13,265 bases of DNA from NCBI GenBank assembly GCA_016928455.1, contig JAFGKP010000041.1, positions 1 through 13,265 on the forward strand, read 5' to 3'. The number at the start of each line of letters is the position of its first letter. Position 1 is the stretch's first letter. The notes under the pieces are model-generated. The model was not told the DNA's origin. It saw only the letters and a list, made by a program, of their open reading frames with translations, and did not search any database. Made by a program: the position numbers and the translations under genes. Below are positions 5,990-11,875 of this stretch, one piece after another. Origin of the DNA: Methanomicrobia archaeon (GTDB lineage: Archaea; Halobacteriota; Syntropharchaeia; Alkanophagales; Methanospirareceae).

Positions 5990-6005
5990 GCTAGCGATTG
6001 CTAGC
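5990..6005. repeat. Inverted repeat GCTAGC-GATT-GCTAGC
   Basis: A perfect 6-bp stem with a 4-base loop, in which each arm is itself palindromic, lies just upstream of the cofD TATA box and 45 bases past the chagasin gene stop. It could be an operator for cofD or a weak hairpin at the end of the upstream transcript. No T-run follows in the minus direction. Confidence 0.45.
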
Positions 6006-6049
6006 CTCGTGGAATCAGCGCCGCTGCCTCCGTCAAGCCCAATTATCGA

Positions 6050-6457
6050 TCATTGCGCGATGAGCGTTACGGAGAACGTCTGAAGTGGCTCAACACTTTC
6101 CCATGGCCGATGGTACATCAGTTTCAGGGTTGTCTGGCCGGCACCGACGACCTCAAACCGGATGATCTGCACGCCGCCCGCACCAAGTGCATCGGACTCC
6201 GGCTCGAATTCGAGCTCGCCCATTTGCCGTATGATTCGCTCATCCGTCGGCTCCACAATTACCCATGTGTACCCGGTAGTTGGATTCGCCTTGAGCATCA
6301 CGTCCAATTCTTGACCAACAGCAACCGTGAGAGTCTTCCCGTTATCCATCTCAGTAAGCCTGGCCCCACCAGGCGCATACGCTACCCAGATGACGATCAG
6401 AAGCAGGATGACAATGAGAATACCGGCGATTATGTACCTCTTCGTTTCCATACCCAT
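6050..6457 (-). CDS. Membrane-anchored chagasin-type protease inhibitor (I42)
   Basis: The protein has 135 residues. Residues 9-27 form a single hydrophobic helix (signal anchor) after a short basic start, so the rest faces outside the cell. The exported part carries the three chagasin loops: NPTTGY at 58-63 (with W at 65), a glycine loop GAGG at 92-95, and RPWE at 117-120. These loops of the I42 family wedge into the active site of papain-like cysteine peptidases. No such peptidase is encoded nearby, so it may restrain a secreted or incoming peptidase. ATGs at 6457 and 6451 are both possible; AAGGTAG lies at a suitable distance from the second. A CTTTTTAAG element (6488-6496, minus) is a likely TATA box. 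Confidence 0.92.
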   Translation of the reverse strand: MGMETKRYIIAGILIVILLLIVIWVAYAPGGARLTEMDNGKTLTVAVGQELDVMLKANPTTGYTWVIVEPTDERIIRQMGELEFEPESDALGAGGVQIIRFEVVGAGQTTLKLMYHRPWESVEPLQTFSVTLIAQ

Positions 6458-6487
6458 CTACCTTCGATACTGCATGAAGAGCGAGGG

Positions 6488-6496
6488 CTTAAAAAG
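6488..6496 (-). promoter_or_regulatory. TATA-like element of the chagasin gene
   Basis: CTTTTTAAG on the minus strand, centred near 6492, predicts a start around 6466. That is 9-15 nt before the two candidate ATGs of the inhibitor gene. Confidence 0.45.
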
Positions 6497-6590
6497 GTTG
6501 TGATTTCCGTGTGGAGCAGACGTTTTCGGTCAGTTCAAGGCTACCCGAAGAGGCGAAACTACGGTAAAGCGCAAGCGCATTAGTTAGCGT

Positions 6591-7097
6591 TTATCCGTGC
6601 CCAGGCAGTACTCCTTTGAACTCCAGGAGCATAACGAGCGGAATGCTCAGCAAGCCTACAAATATCTGCAGGTCCGTCTCGCCCGTGCGCAAGAACGCAA
6701 TGATAAACATACCACTGGCGAAGACGCCGGTCAGAACGAGCGCGGAGATCAAATATGCGATGCACTGCTCGCGGAAGGAGAACGCATCGAGCTCACGAAA
6801 TCGCTTCTTCCCGGGATTTGTGGTCGGCTCAGCCAGCTCGGAACGGATATGATAAATTCGTCTGATCGAGTCCATCGCAATGGCGCTCAGCCATGCGCAG
6901 CCAATGAACGTAAGGATCGTGAGTGGGAGCGAGTAATGGTTCCGTGTAAAGAAATAGAGCAGGAGAATGTAGAGGGGGATGACCAGCGGTCGCGCGATCC
7001 GTCCAACGGTGCTGACATTTTCCGCGAGCCCAAATTTCTTCCGCGCCTGATAGACAAAGACTCTTTTAAACGCTGTCAAAAACTCCTGCTCTACCAT
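6591..7097 (-). CDS. Four-helix membrane protein of unknown function
   Basis: The protein has 168 residues and I do not recognise its family. The N-terminal 30 residues are basic and soluble. Hydrophobic segments are at about 36-50, 57-75, 111-136 and 143-161. A charged cytoplasmic-looking linker (79-110, rich in R, E, K and containing RRIYHIRSE) lies between helices 2 and 3. By the positive-inside rule the N-terminus and the central loop would be cytoplasmic. The gene lies between ftr and the chagasin gene on the same strand, with about 90 and 130 bases of spacer, so a shared operon is uncertain. The ATG at 7097 has no strong Shine-Dalgarno. Real coding is supported by length, coherent topology and the absence of a better frame. 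Confidence 0.72.
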   Translation of the reverse strand: MVEQEFLTAFKRVFVYQARKKFGLAENVSTVGRIARPLVIPLYILLLYFFTRNHYSLPLTILTFIGCAWLSAIAMDSIRRIYHIRSELAEPTTNPGKKRFRELDAFSFREQCIAYLISALVLTGVFASGMFIIAFLRTGETDLQIFVGLLSIPLVMLLEFKGVLPGHG

Positions 7098-7167
7098 TGA
7101 CTACCGTCTCTTTCTTTATCTTCACGTTCTGCTTAAGAAGCTAAACCAGCATCAGTCAGATGGGTGG

Positions 7168-7180
7168 CTCAAAAAAGAAT
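7168..7180 (-). terminator. T-run downstream of ftr
   Basis: On the minus strand ATTCTTTTTTGAG occurs 11-23 bases past the ftr stop. A six-T run is a plausible archaeal terminator. No stable hairpin is evident. Confidence 0.45.
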
Positions 7181-7191
7181 ACGGAACTCCG

Positions 7192-8070
7192 CTACAGAAC
7201 TTCCCGGAGATGGATCCTGTACTTACCCAACTTGCCACCGTAATTACCGGCTGAGATCTTTACGACGCCCTCGAGATCCTGAACGCTCAGTATCGTGGCT
7301 CGCATCGCCATTTTTACCGAGTCGAGCGTGAGGCCGTTGAACACGATTTCTGGTATGCTGACCACACCGTCAGGCACCTGCGAATCCGCGAGGTGGTATT
7401 TCAATGTGGGACAGTACCAGTGGTTGGTCGTCGGGCCGATCTCCGGGAAATTCGTCTCTGGCTTTGAGCCTGCGGAGCAGATCCCAAAGGGCGCGATCAC
7501 ACCCTCAACGTGCTCAATCGCGGCAACTGCACGCTCACCCGCTTCCAGAGCTGACTCTAGGCTGGTGCAGAAGAGCCAGAGATTACCGCCCATGACGCCC
7601 CGCTGGTAGCTTATCCTGCGTTCAATCACGAATTCGCCCATCATGATCGGCACGATGATGACTTCCCGGCCGAATCGGTGCTCAATGGTTTCATATCCAT
7701 CGCCGCAGTGCCCCACCTTCGCCATCATATCGATGGTCTCCCCGGCATGAAGCGCGTTGAAGACTGAGGTCGTAGGCACCACGAGTATCCCCTGCCGCAC
7801 CCGTTTCGCGAGCTCATATTCGAGCTTCTGGGGCGCTCCGGGGCCGTAATTCACCCAGATTTGGATGAGTGCACCGGTTCTGCCATCCGGTGTTTCTTCC
7901 TGTTCGGGCAACCACTGCTCGACCCCACCCTCTGACTCACCAAAGACCGTACAGGGCAGTGCTGTGGCACCGCTGACCGCCTGGCGTACCCGCGGCTCAT
8001 CATAAGCGGTTACGTAAAGTCGTGCAACGAGCCCCTCAAAGGCCTCGCAATACGTATCCTCAAGCTCCAT
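7192..8070 (-). CDS. ftr: Formylmethanofuran:tetrahydromethanopterin formyltransferase
   Basis: The protein has 292 residues against about 297 in methanogens. Ftr moves the formyl group between formylmethanofuran and N5 of tetrahydromethanopterin. This is the second step of CO2 reduction to methane, or the corresponding oxidative step when the pathway runs in reverse. It is a cytoplasmic homo-oligomer. Family blocks seen include IEDTY-like LEDTYCEAFEGL at the N-terminus, ALPCTVFGESEGGVE, GRTGALIQIWVNYG, RVRQGILVVPTTSVFNA, MAKVGHCGDGYE, ERRISYQRGVMGGNLWL and the C-terminal ISAGNYGGKLGKYRIHL. The N-terminus is a few residues shorter than usual. AGGA lies just before the ATG. The FBP aldolase/phosphatase gene lies 108 bases upstream, with a T-rich tract between them, so ftr probably has its own promoter. 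Confidence 0.97.
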   Translation of the reverse strand: MELEDTYCEAFEGLVARLYVTAYDEPRVRQAVSGATALPCTVFGESEGGVEQWLPEQEETPDGRTGALIQIWVNYGPGAPQKLEYELAKRVRQGILVVPTTSVFNALHAGETIDMMAKVGHCGDGYETIEHRFGREVIIVPIMMGEFVIERRISYQRGVMGGNLWLFCTSLESALEAGERAVAAIEHVEGVIAPFGICSAGSKPETNFPEIGPTTNHWYCPTLKYHLADSQVPDGVVSIPEIVFNGLTLDSVKMAMRATILSVQDLEGVVKISAGNYGGKLGKYRIHLREVL

Positions 8071-8132
8071 TTCCTACCGACGACGATAGCGCACGTATCC
8101 GCAGCTTACGCTCCTTTCCGTGAAAGAGCGCA

Positions 8133-8153
8133 CAAAAGAAAAAGGAGAAAAAA
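8133..8153 (-). terminator. T-rich terminator after the FBP aldolase/phosphatase gene
   Basis: The minus strand reads TTTTTTCTCC then TTTTTCTTTTG, about 25-45 bases past the stop at 8179. Clustered T-runs like this terminate transcription in archaea. Confidence 0.55.
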
Positions 8154-8178
8154 CGCTTCACCGATCTCCATCTATCCC

Positions 8179-9294
8179 CTATTCTGTATCCTCGAAGCGT
8201 CCTGCGAGTTTTTTCATGACGTTGGGGAGCGTGGTATATTCCATCTCCTCGATCGGGAGTCGGTGCGGCTCGAATGGCCCATGTGCGCGCATGTAATCCG
8301 CGATCATCGCGGCTTTTCGGCGCGCACGATCATATGCAGGATCATCGAAGAGGTCTGCCGGGCCTACTAATCGCCCCTTACTGAGCTGGAATCCCGCGGC
8401 AATGACGCGTGGTGGTCCATCAAACCGCGTACACTTAGAATAGGTAAACGAGACGGGCATGATCGGACCGTTATGGGAGCCCCGCATCCAGCCACTGACG
8501 AGATACGGCATGGCAAACGGCTCGATGACCTCGCCCAACGCTGGCAAGCCCGATTGCGAGCGTACCAGTGCGACCGGATCATCCTTACCGACGTATTTAC
8601 CCGCGGTAAAGAAGAGCTTCTCCGTGCTGATAACGGCCACGGGCTCGTCCTTCGGTAACGGGCTCGTCACCTTCGGGAATACCCGCTTAATTACATACTC
8701 GCTCTTTGCGCCAATCAAGGCAAGTAATGAATAGAGTTCCTCAGGAGTGCGCAAAAATACCCGCTTCTTCTTTTTTATATCCCACACCTCGAAAACAAAC
8801 CCGTCATGCATTGTGGGATCCACCACGAGCCCGGCAGTGTTGAACGGGTCAGCAAAGATCTTATAGATTGGATAATTGAACGCACCTGGCTCGGTCTTGT
8901 CCATCATAAATGCCACCAGGGGCTCGGAGCCGCGTTCCACAAACTCCAGCTCCGCAATACCTGGCCCCATGCCACGGATATTACCACTAAATGCGTCCAC
9001 GAGCAAATCCTGACCTGCGCCGTGCAACTTGAGTTCTTTCGCAACTTCGGTCGCAGCCTCAAAGGTGTGCCACGCCAGGCCGTGGATCTCTTCCGAATCA
9101 ACACCTTTGCGATGACTCATCAGCAACTCTAAATCATCGCCCGCATTCAAGATGTGATAATCCACAAGTAAGCCATTCTGCTTCGCCTGCTTCAATTCCT
9201 TGTTCGCACGCTCTTTCAAATCAGGATGCACGGTTGAATGCCCGGGAAATCCACCGACATCCGCTTTTATCAAACTTACGGTTATTTTCTCCAT
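8179..9294 (-). CDS. Bifunctional fructose-1,6-bisphosphate aldolase/phosphatase
   Basis: This protein has 371 residues from the ATG at 9294 and is the archaeal class V FBPase (FBPA/P). It condenses dihydroxyacetone phosphate with glyceraldehyde 3-phosphate and dephosphorylates the product to fructose 6-phosphate, making gluconeogenesis unidirectional. Visible blocks are the N-terminal metal site KADVGGFPGHSTVHPDL (10-26), GVDSEEIHGLAW (64-75), AFSGNIRGMGPG (101-112), MDKTEPGAFNYPIYKIFADP (131-150), FTAGKYVGKDDPVALVRSQS (229-248, containing the likely Schiff-base lysine K233) and CTRFDGPPRV. I prefer the ATG to the in-frame GTG at 9303. AGGTGG (9300-9305 on the minus strand) is 5 nt from the ATG and overlaps the GTG, and family members start MxKITVS. 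A TATA box fits a leader of about 12 nt. Confidence 0.97.
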   Translation of the reverse strand: MEKITVSLIKADVGGFPGHSTVHPDLKERANKELKQAKQNGLLVDYHILNAGDDLELLMSHRKGVDSEEIHGLAWHTFEAATEVAKELKLHGAGQDLLVDAFSGNIRGMGPGIAELEFVERGSEPLVAFMMDKTEPGAFNYPIYKIFADPFNTAGLVVDPTMHDGFVFEVWDIKKKKRVFLRTPEELYSLLALIGAKSEYVIKRVFPKVTSPLPKDEPVAVISTEKLFFTAGKYVGKDDPVALVRSQSGLPALGEVIEPFAMPYLVSGWMRGSHNGPIMPVSFTYSKCTRFDGPPRVIAAGFQLSKGRLVGPADLFDDPAYDRARRKAAMIADYMRAHGPFEPHRLPIEEMEYTTLPNVMKKLAGRFEDTE

Positions 9295-9327
9295 GTGCTC
9301 CACCTACTCTTCTTAACGCCTACTGCG

Positions 9328-9336
9328 ATAAAAAAG
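9328..9336 (-). promoter_or_regulatory. TATA box of the FBP aldolase/phosphatase gene
   Basis: CTTTTTTAT on the minus strand, centred near 9332, predicts a start at about 9306. This gives a leader of about 12 nt that contains the Shine-Dalgarno AGGTGG. Confidence 0.55.
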
Positions 9337-9498
9337 TTTGGAACTATCAGGTGAAATACCACCTCGCGGCTCTTCACTGCGTGCGGCACAGTGGACGGGA
9401 GATCGATAGGGTGAAAGAAAGGCGAGCGCGCGAAAGGGTTATACTCCAGTACTCGAATACCGCTGGGTAGCCGTGACCTGGAGAAGCCGCACGTATCG

Positions 9499-9511
9499 TT
9501 TTTTTTAAAAA
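9499..9511 (-). terminator. T5A8 run after the TPR gene
   Basis: Eight T then five A on the plus strand (TTTTTAAAAAAAA on the minus strand), 12 bases past the stop at 9523. It could end the minus-strand TPR transcript. A transcript arriving on the plus strand would meet eight T. Confidence 0.45.
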
Positions 9512-9522
9512 GAGGCCTCGAT

Positions 9523-9939
9523 TCAATCCACGTAGGAGAATGCGCGCTTCATCTCGTCTTCACGTCGTTTATGCTCTCTCTTGAGCTGTTCGGCTCGTTT
9601 GAAGTACTCTTCGGCCTTATCGTCCTCAGCCAGCGATTTGTAGACCTGACCAAGATTGATACAGGTTGAGATGCCCTCATCCATGAGATAAGCGCTGAGA
9701 TTCAACGCGGCATTGAAGAAGTTAATAGCCATCTCATGCATCTTCAAGCTCGCGTAAGCAACGCCGCAATCGTTACAGGCCTTTGCCAGCGTGGGCAGTC
9801 GTGGCTCTTGCTTCACGATCTCCTTGTAAATCGCAATTGCATCCTCAAATTTCCCCGCGTTGAGACACGCCTCACCGGCGAGCAGCAACTCCTCTGCCGT
9901 CTTTATCTCTGACTTTTCCGAATCATTCTCTCCACTCAT
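9523..9939 (-). CDS. TPR repeat protein
   Basis: A soluble helical protein of 138 residues. After a charged N-terminus (1-12) come tetratricopeptide units: AEELLLAGEACLNAGKFEDA (about 15-34) continuing AIAIYKEIVKQEPR; AKACNDCGVAYASLKMHEMA (about 52-71) continuing INFFNAALNL; and STCINLGQVYKSLAEDDKAE (about 91-110) continuing EYFKRAEQLK. The pattern of small residues and Tyr/Phe at TPR positions is clear. A basic/acidic helix closes the protein. Such proteins are scaffolds for protein-protein contacts; the partner is unknown. A TATA element (9966-9973) about 30 nt upstream of the ATG suggests a very short leader. It is on the same strand as the HAD gene upstream, 89 bases away, but seems to have its own promoter. 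Confidence 0.88.
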   Translation of the reverse strand: MSGENDSEKSEIKTAEELLLAGEACLNAGKFEDAIAIYKEIVKQEPRLPTLAKACNDCGVAYASLKMHEMAINFFNAALNLSAYLMDEGISTCINLGQVYKSLAEDDKAEEYFKRAEQLKREHKRREDEMKRAFSYVD

Positions 9940-9965
9940 GATACAAGAAAGAGTCTGCGTCTTCC

Positions 9966-9973
9966 ATAAATAA
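9966..9973 (-). promoter_or_regulatory. TATA box of the TPR gene
   Basis: TTATTTAT on the minus strand, centred near 9969.5, puts the transcription start around 9943, about 4 nt before the ATG at 9939. Confidence 0.5.
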
Positions 9974-10005
9974 GAATTAGAATTCGACTTCCCGTGCGCG
10001 CGTAC

Positions 10006-10029
10006 TTTCAGTTAGTTTTTCAGTTAGTT
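10006..10029. repeat. Perfect 12-bp tandem repeat, TTTCAGTTAGTT twice
   Basis: The units occupy 10006-10017 and 10018-10029 with no mismatch. The second touches the stop codon of the HAD gene (10029-10031). On the minus strand the repeat lies directly after the stop and contains no T-run longer than two, so it is not an obvious terminator. Confidence 0.8.
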
Positions 10030-11135
10030 CAGCCCAGCTTACCTGCGTCTTCTCGCACCTGCATGCGGAACCGCTTATGGATCGCGATTATTTCCGCACG
10101 CTTGCGGTCGTCCGCGCGTTCGACGTTGTGGAAGTAGGGGAATGGTAGGTTTCCTGCGTGGGACGTAAGGAACGCTCTGATTCCTGCGCTAACCTCGCTG
10201 TTCGGGATCACCGCGGGATCGTTTGCAAAGCGATCGCGATTCAGTTCCCAGCTCGTGACCAGCTCCATTACCGCTTCCTTGCCGTGCTGCGTGAATGCTT
10301 CACATATCAGAGAGAGGAATCGGATATCGATCGATGCGAGGCCGACGTTTGCATACGGCACGGCGTATTCGTTGCCATTGAAGACGACGGCGATGCCGCC
10401 CCGTAGTGCTACCTCGTTCAGCATCTTGTAATCAGTAATGCTGTCGCCGACCGCGATGATGTCACGAACCGAAATCCCCTTCTCAGCTGTGATCGTGCGC
10501 ACGGCTTCCGCTTTCCGTTCTCCGCCGACGACACGCGTTGAGAAGATTTCGAACCCCAAAGCAGGAAGTTGCTGGAAGAAGAGCTCATCCAGCCGTCTCG
10601 TGAGCTGATCCGTTTTCTCGCTTTCAAGGTCCGTGTAGAGCCCGAGAAGCTCGTCTTGCGCCTCGTTCAGGAGCGTAAAAGCCGCTTCGGATAATGCAAA
10701 TCCCAAGTTCTCCAAATTCAACTGCGTGCAGAGCGTGTGGTCTTCGGAAACGCCCAGTTGTCGCCCGATATGGTGCGCATGCTGCTCATAGCTGGTGGAG
10801 ATAATGTAAATGTCCCAGCCCTCCGTTTGTAACTGTCTGAAGAGGGTTATGGCGCCATCTACGATCTTTGCACGCGCTGATACGCGTCTGATATCCGCCT
10901 CTGTGATACCATGCGCCAGGAGGAACGGCACGATGAGCGCGAGCGTATCACCAGGTTCGTAGCCCGCTCTGCCCTGAAGCGAAATGATGTCATCATAGCG
11001 GCTGATCATCTCGAAGATGCGTGCACCGTCGTCTCCCATGAGTTTCATCACCTCATAGGCATTATCCTGCGGTGAAAGCGGCCCTTCGAGATCGAAGCAA
11101 ATGGTCCGTTCCTTTCGCGGCGTCGTTCCAACCAT
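10029..11135 (-). CDS. HAD superfamily protein, COG4030/EhaR-like
   Basis: The protein has 368 residues from the ATG at 11135. HAD motifs are present: motif I at FDLEGPLSPQDNAYE (D15 nucleophile, E17 where most HAD phosphatases have Asp), motif II at IISTS (about 112-116), a lysine near 208 (GGERKAEA) and motif III at VGDSITDYKML (D231, D235). An inserted cap of about 90 residues lies between motifs I and II, and a second large insert and C-terminal extension follow. The DxEGP...DNA signature resembles archaeal COG4030 proteins, one of which is annotated EhaR beside energy-converting hydrogenase. No hydrogenase genes are here, so I do not carry that name over. Substrate is unknown. The GTG at 11144 is an alternative start, but GGAGTGA ending 5 nt before the ATG favours 11135. 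Confidence 0.78.
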   Translation of the reverse strand: MVGTTPRKERTICFDLEGPLSPQDNAYEVMKLMGDDGARIFEMISRYDDIISLQGRAGYEPGDTLALIVPFLLAHGITEADIRRVSARAKIVDGAITLFRQLQTEGWDIYIISTSYEQHAHHIGRQLGVSEDHTLCTQLNLENLGFALSEAAFTLLNEAQDELLGLYTDLESEKTDQLTRRLDELFFQQLPALGFEIFSTRVVGGERKAEAVRTITAEKGISVRDIIAVGDSITDYKMLNEVALRGGIAVVFNGNEYAVPYANVGLASIDIRFLSLICEAFTQHGKEAVMELVTSWELNRDRFANDPAVIPNSEVSAGIRAFLTSHAGNLPFPYFHNVERADDRKRAEIIAIHKRFRMQVREDAGKLG

Positions 11136-11153
11136 CTCCTTCACTCCTAATTA

Positions 11154-11166
11154 CCACCGATGGTGG
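11154..11166. repeat. Palindrome CCACC-GAT-GGTGG in a divergent promoter region
   Basis: A perfect 5-bp inverted repeat with a 3-base centre lies 19 bases before the HAD gene ATG, upstream of the divergent dtxR TATA box. A weak TATA-like TTATTC (about 11175-11180, minus strand) would place the HAD gene start inside or next to it, the usual position of a repressor site. Confidence 0.45.
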
Positions 11167-11192
11167 CGGTGAAGAAGAATAAGGTAGCAAGC

Positions 11193-11200
11193 TTTAAATA
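11193..11200 (+). promoter_or_regulatory. TATA box of the dtxR-like gene
   Basis: TTTAAATA is centred about 49 nt from the ATG at 11246. The predicted start near 11222 gives a leader of about 24 nt, which contains GGATA and CCTAAC (11229-11234). CCTAAC is the reverse complement of the GTTAGG elements upstream of feoA. Confidence 0.6.
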
Positions 11201-11245
11201 CGAGACGCCTTCCTCACCTATAGGATACCCTAACAAATCCGGCGT

Positions 11246-11719
11246 ATGTTGAGCAGAAAAGCGGAAGATTATCTGGAAGCGATTCTGAACGTAACAGAGC
11301 AGAAAGGATACACGCGAGTGAAGGACGTTGCGGCGGCGTTGCAGGTCCGACCCCCGAGTGTCGTTGAGATGCTGCGGAAATTGGATGGGCAGGGCTTTGT
11401 GGTGTATCAGAAATATGAGGGCGTTAGATTAACCCCGCGAGGTAACGAGATCGCGCGTGTGGTCAAAAACCGACACGAGACAATCCGCGCATTCCTGGAG
11501 CTTTTGAACGTACCTGCAAAGATCGCGGATAGAGATGCTTGTATCATCGAGCACGATCTGGAGCCAAGGACAATTGAGCAATTGAAGAAGTTCGTGCAGT
11601 TTGTGATCTCCGCACCGGATCATCCACAGTGGCTCGCGCATTTCGAGACCTTCTGTGAGACCGGTGTCCATCCCTGTGCCGAGGAGAAGCGCGAGCCAAA
11701 ACGAGTCACTCACTCATAA
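11246..11719 (+). CDS. DtxR/MntR family metal-dependent transcriptional repressor
   Basis: The protein has 157 residues. An N-terminal winged helix (about 1-65, with TRVKDVAAALQVRPPSVVEM as the recognition region and KYEGVRLTPRGNEIA as the wing) is followed by a helical dimerisation and metal-binding domain (about 66-140). The C-terminal SH3-like domain of DtxR/IdeR is lacking, as in MntR. Primary-site residues align without gaps to B. subtilis MntR numbering: D8, E11, H77, E102, H103. Position 99 is Cys, as in iron-sensing DtxR (C102), where MntR has Glu. Two further cysteines (C137, C144) lie in the tail. With metal bound it should repress; the adjacent feoAB genes and intervening TTAGG/CCTAA elements make ferrous iron the likely signal. 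No Shine-Dalgarno precedes the ATG. Confidence 0.92.
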   Translation: MLSRKAEDYLEAILNVTEQKGYTRVKDVAAALQVRPPSVVEMLRKLDGQGFVVYQKYEGVRLTPRGNEIARVVKNRHETIRAFLELLNVPAKIADRDACIIEHDLEPRTIEQLKKFVQFVISAPDHPQWLAHFETFCETGVHPCAEEKREPKRVTHS

Positions 11720-11795
11720 CCGTCTGAGTTCCGCCTTGCTGTAAGAAGTCTAGCCAACCCAGCATATTGTATCGGCGTCGTTCGCGGTCGCGTCA

Positions 11796-11850
11796 GTTAG
11801 GTTTTCCTTAGTATCCGAATACTGTTAGGTATGGCTTTTTCCGTGCCTAA
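11796..11850. promoter_or_regulatory. Probable DtxR-type operator array of feoAB
   Basis: Three nested dyads occur in 55 bases. TTAGG-TTTT-CCTTA (11797-11810) is an imperfect palindrome. AGTAT-CCGA-ATACT (11810-11823) is a perfect one. TTAGGTATGG (11825-11834) and CCGTGCCTAA (11841-11850) form an 8/10 inverted repeat around CTTTTT. DtxR and IdeR operators are built on TTAGG...CCTAA half-sites, and GTTAGGT occurs twice here. Position just upstream of the feoA TATA box suits blocking of promoter access. The last repeat could also fold in RNA, since both mismatches become G-U pairs. Confidence 0.6.
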
Positions 11851-11858
11851 ACGTAGAG

Positions 11859-11866
11859 TATAAAAA
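11859..11866 (+). promoter_or_regulatory. TATA box of feoAB
   Basis: TATAAAAA lies immediately downstream of the putative operators. Its centre is only about 14 nt before the ATG at 11876, predicting a transcription start near 11888. That would favour a later start codon for feoA, such as GTG 11891 or GTG 11906. Confidence 0.55.
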
Positions 11867-11875
11867 CAGAGCGTC

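Larger units (their letters stand above)
9304..9522. other. Spacer carrying the FBP aldolase/phosphatase promoter and the TPR gene terminator
   Basis: The promoter end holds a TATA box (9328-9336) and a short inverted repeat AGGTG-AAATAC-CACCT (9349-9364) just upstream of it, a possible regulator site. The far end holds the T/A run after the TPR gene. The central 110 bases show no gene or clear structure. Confidence 0.45.
11720..11875. other. Spacer between dtxR and feoA holding the feoA control region
   Basis: The first 75 bases show no gene or structure. The rest carries an array of half-sites and palindromes (11796-11850) and a TATA box (11859-11866) for feoAB, listed separately. Confidence 0.5.

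Noticed and set aside
6053..6583. 176-codon plus-strand frame
   Set aside because: Opposite the chagasin-type inhibitor, which has all three loop motifs and a signal anchor.
6597..7100. 167-codon plus-strand frame, almost co-extensive with the membrane protein
   Set aside because: Its composition (many R, E, Q, N) is that of an antisense shadow of hydrophobic helices, whereas the minus strand gives coherent membrane topology.
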